Part shown: positions 38,718 to 46,461 of the stretch, one piece after another
Numbering within the stretch: the stretch's first letter is position 1
Layout of the letters: each line of letters begins with the position of its first letter
Source: Spartobacteria bacterium
Lineage (GTDB): Bacteria; Verrucomicrobiota; Verrucomicrobiia; Chthoniobacterales; UBA10450
NCBI GenBank assembly: GCA_021325495.1
Contig: JAJPGZ010000007.1
Coordinates: 62,001-126,000, forward strand
Direction: 5' to 3'
DNA length: 64,000 nt
Notes under the pieces: generated by a model
What the model saw: only the letters and a program-made list of their open reading frames with translations
Told to the model about the DNA's origin: nothing
Database searches by the model: none
Program-made: the position numbers and the translations under genes

Positions 38718-41114
38718 GTGGCTCGCTCAGTTAAGCACAGCGCCTGGAACGAAGTTTTCGCTCTCGTCTTTCTCTTCGTCGGCACCTTACTCTTTCTCGC
38801 GCTGGTCTCTTATAATCCGCGCGATCTGCCCTCGTGGATCCCGTGGAGTTATCTCTCGCCGCCGAATCGCCCGGCGCAAAATTTCATCGGGCCCTTCGGC
38901 GCCATTCTCGCCAGCGTTTGCTATTTCATGATCGGGGCCGCGTCGTATTTGCTCGCAGCCACGCTGCTCGGTTTCGGCGCAGCGAAATTATTTAACGGCG
39001 GTCTGCGCGTCACGCGCCGCGTTCCATGGATCATTCTTTTCATCGCCTCGGGCGCGTGTTTGTTGCAATTGCAACGCTCACATCTTCTCGGCTGGCGCAC
39101 TGCGTTCAACATTCCCGGCTCGGGCGGCTGGGTCGGCTACGTTTTCGGCAAAACCATTTTACTCACGGCCATGGGCAGAATCGGTGCGCTCGTTCTGCTC
39201 ACCGGCGTTTACATCGCCAGCCTCATCTTGCTCACGGGATTGCGTCCGATCCACGTCGTTAGGCAAACCATCGCCGGCATTCGCGCATGGTTCCCGCGCA
39301 TGCACGAATGGCGTTTGCATCGGCAACTGCGTAACGCCGATATCAAAGGGCAGCTTGAGATTTCGCAGCGCGAGCTGGCAAAACAAAGTCGCCAGCTCGA
39401 GCGGCGCTTGAAAAAGAGAGGCGCACCCGTGGCGGAGCCGGCGGCGGCGTTGATTACGCCGGAAGAATTTGCCGATCGGCCGGAACCGAAAGTGGTCGAT
39501 ACCAACGCGCTGCCTAACAAACGCCCTTCGCTCGCGGAATTGCGCCAGCAAAGATCGAGTCCGAGCCGGACTGGCACCGCAAGATCGACATCTCCATCCG
39601 GCCTAACGACCCGGGAATGGCATTCGGACAATTACGCTGTACCCGGACTCGACTTGCTCGAAGCGCACGATCCGGAAGGTCGCAGCGCAGCCGATCCGGC
39701 CGAGCTCGCGCGCGTGCAGCAAACGGTGATCGATACGCTCGCGCAATTCGGCATCGCCGTGGCCGCGGGCGATATCACCAAAGGCCCGACCATCACGCGT
39801 TACGAAGTTTATCCAGCCAAAGGCGTGCGCGTGGACAAGATCGTTAGTCTCGAACGCGATCTCGCGCGGGCCACGCGCGCCGAACGCATCAACATTCTCG
39901 CGCCCATTCCCGGCAAAGACACCGTCGGCATCGAGATCGCGAATACGCGCAAAGTGACGGTGACTTTGCGCGAGCTGCTTGAGTCGGTCGATTGGGAAGA
40001 AGCAAAAACGCGGAGCAAAATTCCACTCGCACTCGGCAAAGATGTTTACGGCAAAACCATCATCGCCGATCTCGCGCAGATGCCGCACTTGTTAGTCGCG
40101 GGCACGACAGGCGCGGGCAAAAGCGTCTGCATCAATGCAATGATCGCGAGCATGCTCTTTCGATTCACGCCGGAAGAACTGCAGCTCATGATGATCGATC
40201 CGAAGGTGGTCGAGCTGCAGGTGTACGGAAATTTGCCGCACTTGCGTTATCCGGTCATCACCGATCCGAAAAAAGTTTTGCTGGTTTTGCGAGGATTGAT
40301 CGAGGAGATGGAAAAACGTTATCGGTGGTTCGCGAGAGTCGGCGTGCGAAATGTGGTCGGCTTTAACGCACGCGCGCCGCGAAAGAAAGATGTCGATCTT
40401 GTGGGAGAGCCGATCGAGGAAATCAAAGTCCCGCGCGACGCCGATCAAATTCCCGACAAACTTCCCTACATCGTCGTCATCATCGATGAGCTGGCCGATT
40501 TAATGCAGACGGCGCCGGCGGACGTGGAGAGCGCGATCGCGCGCATCACGCAGATGGCGCGCGCGGCCGGCATTCATCTTATCGTTGCGACGCAAACGCC
40601 GCGCGCGGATGTCGTCACCGGCGTGATCAAGGCGAACATTCCATCGCGCATCGCGTTTCAAGTCGCGAGCAAGATCGACAGTCGCGTCATTCTGGATGAG
40701 AACGGCGCCGAGCGTTTGTTAGGCCAGGGCGACATGCTATATCTCCCACCGACGACTTCGCGACTCGTTAGGGCGCAAGGTGTGCTCGTGACCGATCATG
40801 AAATTCAGCGGCTAGTCGAATTCGTTACCGCGCAGGCGACGCCGGAGTTCGATCAATCGATGCATGAGAAATTGGAATCGGCGGGCGCATCGGAAGAAGA
40901 GGTAAGCGACGAAGACGAAGAATTGGTGGAGAAATGCATCGAGATCATTCGACAGGAAAAACGCGCCTCGACTTCGCTGCTGCAACGGCGGCTGCGGCTC
41001 GGTTATACGCGCGCGGCGCGCATCGTTGATATTCTGGAACAGCGCGGCATATTGGGGCCCGGCGAAGGCGCGAAGCCGCGAGAGATACTTGTCGATCTTG
41101 ACGCCGCCGTTTAG
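38718..41114 (+). CDS. ftsK: DNA translocase FtsK
   Basis: About 798 residues from GTG 38718 (an ATG at 38562 is also in frame but overlaps the divergent lipoprotein gene). Four N-terminal membrane helices (VFALVFLFVGTLLFLALVSYNP, FGAILASVCYFMIGAASYLL, VPWIILFIASGACLLQL, ILLTAMGRIGALVLLTGVYIASL). A linker with 10-mer copies follows, then the alpha-beta motor: PHLLVAGTTGAGKSVCINAMIASML (Walker A), IVVIIDELADLM (Walker B) and ATQTPRADVVTGVIKANIPSRIAFQVASKIDSRVILDENGAERLLGQGDML. The C-terminal winged-helix gamma domain (VEKCIEIIRQEKRASTSLLQRRLRLGYTRAARIVDILEQRG) is the module that reads KOPS. Segregates chromosome ends at the septum. Confidence 0.93.
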   Translation: MARSVKHSAWNEVFALVFLFVGTLLFLALVSYNPRDLPSWIPWSYLSPPNRPAQNFIGPFGAILASVCYFMIGAASYLLAATLLGFGAAKLFNGGLRVTRRVPWIILFIASGACLLQLQRSHLLGWRTAFNIPGSGGWVGYVFGKTILLTAMGRIGALVLLTGVYIASLILLTGLRPIHVVRQTIAGIRAWFPRMHEWRLHRQLRNADIKGQLEISQRELAKQSRQLERRLKKRGAPVAEPAAALITPEEFADRPEPKVVDTNALPNKRPSLAELRQQRSSPSRTGTARSTSPSGLTTREWHSDNYAVPGLDLLEAHDPEGRSAADPAELARVQQTVIDTLAQFGIAVAAGDITKGPTITRYEVYPAKGVRVDKIVSLERDLARATRAERINILAPIPGKDTVGIEIANTRKVTVTLRELLESVDWEEAKTRSKIPLALGKDVYGKTIIADLAQMPHLLVAGTTGAGKSVCINAMIASMLFRFTPEELQLMMIDPKVVELQVYGNLPHLRYPVITDPKKVLLVLRGLIEEMEKRYRWFARVGVRNVVGFNARAPRKKDVDLVGEPIEEIKVPRDADQIPDKLPYIVVIIDELADLMQTAPADVESAIARITQMARAAGIHLIVATQTPRADVVTGVIKANIPSRIAFQVASKIDSRVILDENGAERLLGQGDMLYLPPTTSRLVRAQGVLVTDHEIQRLVEFVTAQATPEFDQSMHEKLESAGASEEEVSDEDEELVEKCIEIIRQEKRASTSLLQRRLRLGYTRAARIVDILEQRGILGPGEGAKPREILVDLDAAV

Positions 41115-41134
41115 CTGATGCCGGCGCACTTCCC

Positions 41135-42196
41135 ATGACGATCGAAGGACTCGGCAAAAAATTCCAAGAAGCGCGACTCGCGCGCGGACTCACGCTCGAC
41201 GAAGCGGCGCGCATGACCAAGATCCGTCCGTCACGTCTGGCCGAAATCGAGGCGGACGATTTCACGCAATTTCCGAGTCTCGCTTACGCGAAAGGTTTCC
41301 TGCTCATCTACGGGAAATTTCTCGATGTCGATGTTTCGCCATACATGGAAGCGTTCGAAGGCTCGGATGCGGGCGTAACGACCGACGGCTATTCGTATTT
41401 GCAATCCGAAACTGGCGAAGCCGCAGTGCAGCACGCGCCGGTCAGGCGCAGACCGGAGAGCGTGCGCCGGCGTGCACCGCGCGCGCCGCGGGCCGAAGGC
41501 GAACGCACATCGCTCATGCCGTTGTTTATCGCGCTCGGCGTGATCGTTCTCGGATTTATCGCGATGCGATTCATTTTAAATCTCGCGCGACTCGCTCCAC
41601 GCGCGTCCGCTCCTGCAACCGTAGCAGCAACTCCCGCGCAGACTCCGGCCCAAGCTCCCGCGCAAACTCCGGCGCCGGTCGCGGCCGCATCGGTTGCGGC
41701 TGCACCGACTAAAGCTCCGGCTGCGGCGCCATCGGCAACGCCGGCCCAAAGAACGGTCGCGACGACGAACTTGGTGACACCGCCGCCTGTTTCGCAAAAG
41801 CCAATCGCAATCCCGAGTGCGACCGCAATTGCAGCTGCGACTCCGTCCAAGCCGCCGCCGGCAGCCGCGACCCCGGAGCCGGAAGTCCGCCGCGCACAAC
41901 CGGTGCGACCCGAAGATTTGAAAGCTGCGGCGACAACAACAACATCATCGACAGCAGCGCAGCCAACCGGACCGAATCGGGTAGTGATCAAGCCGTTGAA
42001 AAAAACTTACATCAAAGTCGTGGTCGATGATGAAGATGGAAAGCCGGCGTTCGAGCGATGGGTTTCGCCATCGGACGGCGCGATCGAATTTCGCGGCGGA
42101 AAATTTGCCGTGCGCGTGCTCGATCGCGACGCGGTCCAGATTAAAAAGAACGGCCAGGCGATCGAAGACGCAGACGCAGACGTCACCGTCCAATAG
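41135..42196 (+). CDS. RodZ-like helix-turn-helix membrane protein (DUF4115)
   Basis: 353 residues. Cytoplasmic HTH_25 domain (LGKKFQEARLARGLTLDEAARMTKIRPSRLAEIEADDFTQFPSLAYAKGFLLIYGKFLDVD, residues 5-70), a basic stretch before one transmembrane helix (LMPLFIALGVIVLGFIAMRFIL), an Ala/Pro/Thr-rich linker (residues 150-265), and a C-terminal DUF4115 beta domain (TYIKVVVDDEDGKPAFERW...). This is the arrangement of the cytoskeletal adaptor RodZ, which links MreB to the cell-wall machinery. Sited between ftsK and rimO with gaps of about 20 bases, so likely one operon. Confidence 0.85.
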   Translation: MTIEGLGKKFQEARLARGLTLDEAARMTKIRPSRLAEIEADDFTQFPSLAYAKGFLLIYGKFLDVDVSPYMEAFEGSDAGVTTDGYSYLQSETGEAAVQHAPVRRRPESVRRRAPRAPRAEGERTSLMPLFIALGVIVLGFIAMRFILNLARLAPRASAPATVAATPAQTPAQAPAQTPAPVAAASVAAAPTKAPAAAPSATPAQRTVATTNLVTPPPVSQKPIAIPSATAIAAATPSKPPPAAATPEPEVRRAQPVRPEDLKAAATTTTSSTAAQPTGPNRVVIKPLKKTYIKVVVDDEDGKPAFERWVSPSDGAIEFRGGKFAVRVLDRDAVQIKKNGQAIEDADADVTVQ

Positions 42197-42216
42197 TAAT
42201 TGTCGATCTTGCGCGG

Positions 42217-43554
42217 ATGAGCACGAAAGTCGGAATGATCAGTCTCGGCTGCGCCAAAAATCTGGTCGATGCCGAAATCATGCTCGGCAGCGTTTTACAA
42301 CGCGGCATGCAGATCACATCGGATGCGGATGACGCGGACGTGCTCGTGATCAACACCTGCGCGTTCATCGATTCGGCGAAAGAGGAATCGGTCGATGCGA
42401 TCTTGCGCGCCGGCCTAACGAAACGGCCGGAACAAAAAATCATCGTGAGCGGTTGCATGTCGCAGCGATACGCGCACGAGCTGCGGCGAGATTTGCCCGA
42501 GGTCGATGAATTCATCGGGCTCGATCAGGTGAAAGAACTCGGCGCGATCGTGGAACGCGTTTTGCGAAAGGAAGATGTCGATCTTTCGTTCGCGGACGAA
42601 AAGCCGCGTTACATTCCGGATTACGACACACCGCGATTTCGATTAACGCCGACGCATTCGGTTTATGTGAAGATTGCCGAAGGCTGCAATCATCCGTGCA
42701 GCTTTTGCGTGATTCCGCAGATGCGCGGCAAACATCGCAGCCGCACGATGGATTCCGTGCTCGCGGAAATTCGCGCACTCGTCGCCGAAGGCGTGCGCGA
42801 GATCAATCTCATCAGCCAGGACACAACCTATTACGGAATGGATTTGTGGAGCGAGAAAGCGGGACCGCGCCAGCCGGTCGATTCCTCGCGCGGCCCCACG
42901 CTCACCGAACTTTTGCGCAAGATCGACAATATCGATGGCGACTTCTGGGTGCGCCTGCTTTACACGCATCCGGCGCATTGGAGCAATGAACTTATCGAGA
43001 CGATCGCGCAAAGCCGTACGGTCGCGCGTTACATCGACATTCCACTTCAGCACATCGATCACGCGATGCTGCAAACGATGCGGCGCGAAACTTCGCGCGA
43101 ACACATCGAGCGTTTGATCGACAAATTGCGCGCCGGAATTCCCGGCCTAACGATTCGCACGACCTTCATCGTCGGGTTCCCGGGCGAGACGGACGAACAA
43201 TTCGAGACGCTGCTCGAATTCATCGAACGCGTCCGCTTCGAACGCCTCGGGATTTTCAAATATTCGCAGGAGCAAGGTTCGCGCGCCGGGAAGATGGCCG
43301 ACCAGATCGCGGCGAAGATCAAAAACAGCCGTTACCGAATAGCGATGTCGATCCAACAAAAGATCGCGCACGAAATCGCGCGGGAGAAAATCGGACGCGA
43401 GATGAAGTTACTGATCGATCAGCCGCACGTCGCGCGCAGTGAAGGCGATGCGCCGGATGTCGATGCGCGGGTGATTCTCACGCAAGCGGCGCCAGTGGGC
43501 GAATTCGTTAGGCGAACCATCGTGGACAGCCGCGGTTACGACCTGGTCGCGTGA
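42217..43554 (+). CDS. rimO: Ribosomal protein S12 methylthiotransferase RimO
   Basis: 445 residues. A UPF0004 domain with iron-sulfur cysteines (ISLGCAKNLVDAEIMLG, VINTCAFIDSAKEESVDAI, IVSGCMSQRY), then the radical-SAM motif EGCNHPCSFCVIPQMRGKHRSR (CxxxCxxC), and a C-terminal TRAM-like domain (EMKLLIDQPHVARSEGDAPDVDARVIL). It puts a methylthio group on Asp 89 of S12. ATG at 42217, seven bases after a TGTCGATCTT copy in the short gap following rodZ. Several 10-mer and GCCTAACGA copies lie inside. Confidence 0.95.
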   Translation: MSTKVGMISLGCAKNLVDAEIMLGSVLQRGMQITSDADDADVLVINTCAFIDSAKEESVDAILRAGLTKRPEQKIIVSGCMSQRYAHELRRDLPEVDEFIGLDQVKELGAIVERVLRKEDVDLSFADEKPRYIPDYDTPRFRLTPTHSVYVKIAEGCNHPCSFCVIPQMRGKHRSRTMDSVLAEIRALVAEGVREINLISQDTTYYGMDLWSEKAGPRQPVDSSRGPTLTELLRKIDNIDGDFWVRLLYTHPAHWSNELIETIAQSRTVARYIDIPLQHIDHAMLQTMRRETSREHIERLIDKLRAGIPGLTIRTTFIVGFPGETDEQFETLLEFIERVRFERLGIFKYSQEQGSRAGKMADQIAAKIKNSRYRIAMSIQQKIAHEIAREKIGREMKLLIDQPHVARSEGDAPDVDARVILTQAAPVGEFVRRTIVDSRGYDLVA

Positions 43555-43631
43555 CGATATTGTGCCTGACATATTACGAGTGACAAACGCGCGCGTTTCG
43601 GGCAGATTTTCTGCCCACATTCATTCACGCG

Positions 43632-44240
43632 ATGGCCGACTCGAAGGAACCGAAAAAGGAAACTGTCCGAATCACTTTGCCGCCGCGAGGGAATGGCGAA
43701 GGCAATAGCGGCGCGGCCGCTCCGAAACGCGACACGGTGCGAATCAATTTGCCGGCGCGTCCACCCACAGTTTCGGCTCCGGCGCCGTTGACCCCGCCAA
43801 GCGGTGGAGCTGCACGACCACCAGTGGCTAAACCGCTGGTTCCGCCTGCGCCTTCGAAAGCAGTGACGCCTCCGCCATTCGTTCCGCCGGCGCGGCCCGT
43901 TTCGGCGAAAACCTTATCGCCTGCTTCGGCCATGCCCGCCGCCGCAGCCGTGCACGCAGTCGAACCGGCGCCGATGGCGGAAGCTCAGTCGCCGAAAAAA
44001 GAAACCGCGCGCATTTCCGTTTTGCCCGATCCGCCAAAGCCGGCACCGACGGTGCAAATGAAAAAAACTCAGCCGCTCATTACCATGCCGGAACCGAAGA
44101 TGGGCGGGGCGCCGGTCAATGTCGCACCGGTGATCACGCGAGATGAAGATGTCGATCTTGTGCCAATGTCGCTTTGCTGGGGAGTGCTCGGGGCCTCAGC
44201 TCTCATTTTGCTTATTCAGATTTGGAATTACTTTGCTTGA
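43632..44240 (+). CDS. Proline-rich tail-anchored protein with KxETVRI repeats
   Basis: 202 residues. Three copies of a basic motif, KKETVRITLPPR (residues 8-19), KRDTVRINLPAR and KKETARISVLPD, separated by long Pro/Ala linkers. The protein ends in a single transmembrane helix (LCWGVLGASALILLIQIWNYFA) with a tiny outside end, i.e. a tail-anchored topology. No known fold. The repeats look like short binding peptides. Its stop overlaps the trxA ATG (TGATG), so the two are translated together. Similar KxTVRI-repeat proteins are, as far as I recall, frequent in verrucomicrobia. Confidence 0.65.
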   Translation: MADSKEPKKETVRITLPPRGNGEGNSGAAAPKRDTVRINLPARPPTVSAPAPLTPPSGGAARPPVAKPLVPPAPSKAVTPPPFVPPARPVSAKTLSPASAMPAAAAVHAVEPAPMAEAQSPKKETARISVLPDPPKPAPTVQMKKTQPLITMPEPKMGGAPVNVAPVITRDEDVDLVPMSLCWGVLGASALILLIQIWNYFA

Positions 44241-44569
44241 TGGAGAATTCAGGAACTATCGAGGTCAACGAATCGAATTTTGATTCGGAAGTAATGAAGA
44301 GTGACAAGCCGGTCGTGGTCGATTTCTGGGCGGAATGGTGCGGGCCGTGCAAAATGATCGCGCCGGTACTCGACGAAATCGCCAAGGAAAAAGCCGGCGT
44401 CGTCAAAGTGGCGAAGGTCAACGTCGACAATAATCAGAGCCTGTCCTTCAAGTACAACATCCGGGCGATCCCTTCGCTTTTGTTTTTCAAGAACGGCCAG
44501 GTGCGCGACCAGGTCACGGGAATGACGAGCAAAAAAGACTTATTGGGGAGGCTCGAGGCGCTCGCCTAA
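44240..44569 (+). CDS. trxA: Thioredoxin TrxA
   Basis: 109 residues from ATG 44240. Classic thioredoxin: VVVDFWAEWCGPCKMIAPVLDEIAKE (active site WCGPC near 34-38), KVNVDNNQSLSFKYNIRAIPSLLFFKNGQ with cis-proline. Cytoplasmic disulfide reductase. A longer upstream in-frame start lies within the neighbour's transmembrane segment and is not needed. One-base stop/start overlap with the preceding KxETVRI-repeat gene. Confidence 0.95.
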   Translation: MENSGTIEVNESNFDSEVMKSDKPVVVDFWAEWCGPCKMIAPVLDEIAKEKAGVVKVAKVNVDNNQSLSFKYNIRAIPSLLFFKNGQVRDQVTGMTSKKDLLGRLEALA

Positions 44570-44658
44570 GAGAGGCGAATAGGTCAAAAACTTATTGCTT
44601 GCATTACCGAATTTCTGATTGACTTGAACAGGTCAATTTTCCACAATCTCTCAATTAT

Positions 44659-45354
44659 ATGTCTAGCCCGGCTTCTCTCCGTTCCCGTTGCTTGATCCTG
44701 TCCCTCGTCGCGGCGTTCATTGGCGCGGCGGCGAATGCGGACACCATTCCTTCATTTTCGACGGCGACGACCGCCACCTTGCAAGATCTCGCCACTAATG
44801 GAGGCACGCTGACGATCGGCGATCTTACCTTTAGTGACTTTAGCTTTTTCGAAAGTGGCCTAACGAGCTTTGACCCGTCGAAGATTCAGGTGACGGCGAC
44901 ATTGTCCAACGGGACTTATTTCCTGACTTGGGACGGTAACATGAGTTTCCTGACCCCGAATGGAAGCGGTCCCATGACGGCAGATTTAGCTCTCAAGTAC
45001 ACCGTCACCGCGGGGCGCGGTTTGATTGACGCGATCGATGCCGCGTTCACCGGCAGCGGCCAACCCGAAGGCGGCACGTTTATCGCAGTCGATGAAAGTG
45101 CACGCGATGGTAACGGCAATGTGGTTGGCACCACACATCTCAATCTTCAGAAACATAGCGACACATTCGCGATCACGCCTCCGCAGCGTCGACTCGACGT
45201 GACCAAGGACATAACCTTCGCCACCACTAATGGCGGCTTGGTTACGCTTTCGGAAGTCGCGCAATCGTTTCACCCAATTCCCGAGCCGAGCACTTCTGCT
45301 TTGCTTGGCGTAATGGGATTAGGCCTGCTTTATCGCGGGCTGCGCCGCCGGTAA
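44659..45354 (+). CDS. PEP-CTERM sorting domain protein
   Basis: 231 residues. Signal peptide (RCLILSLVAAFIGAAANAD), a secreted beta-rich body (TLTIGDLTFSDFSFFESGLTSF, YFLTWDGNMSFLTPNGSGPM), and the anchor IPEPSTSALLGVMGLGLLYRGLRRR. The body resembles other PEP-CTERM proteins of unknown function with repeated Leu-Thr-Phe strands. Third member of this class in the window. Its stop codon TAA at 45352 is also the nearest upstream in-frame stop of the RlmD-like gene. Confidence 0.88.
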   Translation: MSSPASLRSRCLILSLVAAFIGAAANADTIPSFSTATTATLQDLATNGGTLTIGDLTFSDFSFFESGLTSFDPSKIQVTATLSNGTYFLTWDGNMSFLTPNGSGPMTADLALKYTVTAGRGLIDAIDAAFTGSGQPEGGTFIAVDESARDGNGNVVGTTHLNLQKHSDTFAITPPQRRLDVTKDITFATTNGGLVTLSEVAQSFHPIPEPSTSALLGVMGLGLLYRGLRRR

Positions 45355-45366
45355 TTTTACCGACGG

Positions 45367-46461
45367 ATTTCCGCCACGCGCATTGTCGATCTAACAATCG
45401 AAGACATCGCCTTTGGCGGTAAAGGCGTCGGCCGCGAACAAGGCAAGGCGGTTTTCGTTCCCTACGTCATCGACAGCGAACACGTCTCGGTCGAGATCAT
45501 TCGCGAGAAGAAACAGTTCGCCGAAGCCGAACCGGTCGAAGTTAAAAACGCTTCGGTGCATCGCGTTGAGGCGGTGTGTCCGTATTTTGGTCGTTGCGGC
45601 GGCTGCGCCTACCAGCACATGAATTACGCGCACCAACTCGCGACGAAAGAGCGGCAAGTGCGCGACGTCCTGCGACGCATCGGCAAGATCGACAACGTTC
45701 CATTGCGACCGATCGTCCCGTCGCCTGACGAATACGGCTATCGCAATCGCATTACTGTTCACGTACAGGACGGCGTCACTGGATTTTTTGCGCGCGATTC
45801 GCATCGCTTGATCGACATCGAACGCTGTCCGATTTCGCGTGAAGAGGTGAATCGCCAACTAATCGAGCTGCGCGCGAGCAATCCGCGCGACGGTCACTAC
45901 ACTTTGCGCGCGCAATCGGGCCCGCGGATTTTCTCGCAGACGAACGATGCGGTCGCGAACGCCTTGCGCGATTTGATCGACAATTTCATTCCGCCGAACC
46001 AGGGGTTGCTGGTCGATGCATTCTGCGGCGCGGGATTTTTCGCGAAGGCGCTGCTCCCGAAATTTGAGCGCGTGATCGGAATTGATTGGGACAAATTTGC
46101 GATCAACGCAGCGATTGCGACTGCGACTGAAAAGGAGAATTACATCGCAGGCGATGTGGCGGATGAACTGAGACGGCTCCGCGGCGCCTCGACCGTTATC
46201 GTCGATCCACCGGCCGTCGGCCTAACGGAATCGGTCCGAGATGCGATTGTCGATCTTGCGCCCGATTCGTTGATTTATGTTTCCTGTAATCCAGCGACAC
46301 TGGCGCGCGATTTAAAAGACCTCGCTGAACATTTCGCGATCGAATCGGTCACACCGCTCGACATGTTTCCGCAGACGGCGGAAATCGAAGTTGCGGTGCA
46401 CCTCACGCGTAAACAAGAAGGTCGATTTCTTCCGGAAGCGAGTTCGACACTTCGTGGATAA
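45367..46461 (+). CDS. RlmD-like 23S rRNA (uracil-5)-methyltransferase with no standard start codon
   Basis: About 364 residues. TRAM domain at the start (VDLTIEDIAFGGKGVGREQGKAVFVPYVIDSEHV), iron-sulfur cysteines (VCPYFGRCGGCAYQH), methyltransferase core (GLLVDAFCGAGFFAKALLPKFERVIGIDWD), IVDPPAVGLTESVRDAI, and the catalytic Cys in YVSCNPATLARDL, then DMFPQTAEIEVAVHL. No ATG, GTG or TTG lies in frame between the stop at 45352 and the TRAM domain; the first is GTG 45556, which would remove TRAM. An ATT at 45367 or 45382 is the likely start. The merged word TGTCGATCTAACAA lies at this spot. The 3' end overlaps the convergent permease by 59 bp. Confidence 0.82.
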   Translation: MSATRIVDLTIEDIAFGGKGVGREQGKAVFVPYVIDSEHVSVEIIREKKQFAEAEPVEVKNASVHRVEAVCPYFGRCGGCAYQHMNYAHQLATKERQVRDVLRRIGKIDNVPLRPIVPSPDEYGYRNRITVHVQDGVTGFFARDSHRLIDIERCPISREEVNRQLIELRASNPRDGHYTLRAQSGPRIFSQTNDAVANALRDLIDNFIPPNQGLLVDAFCGAGFFAKALLPKFERVIGIDWDKFAINAAIATATEKENYIAGDVADELRRLRGASTVIVDPPAVGLTESVRDAIVDLAPDSLIYVSCNPATLARDLKDLAEHFAIESVTPLDMFPQTAEIEVAVHLTRKQEGRFLPEASSTLRG

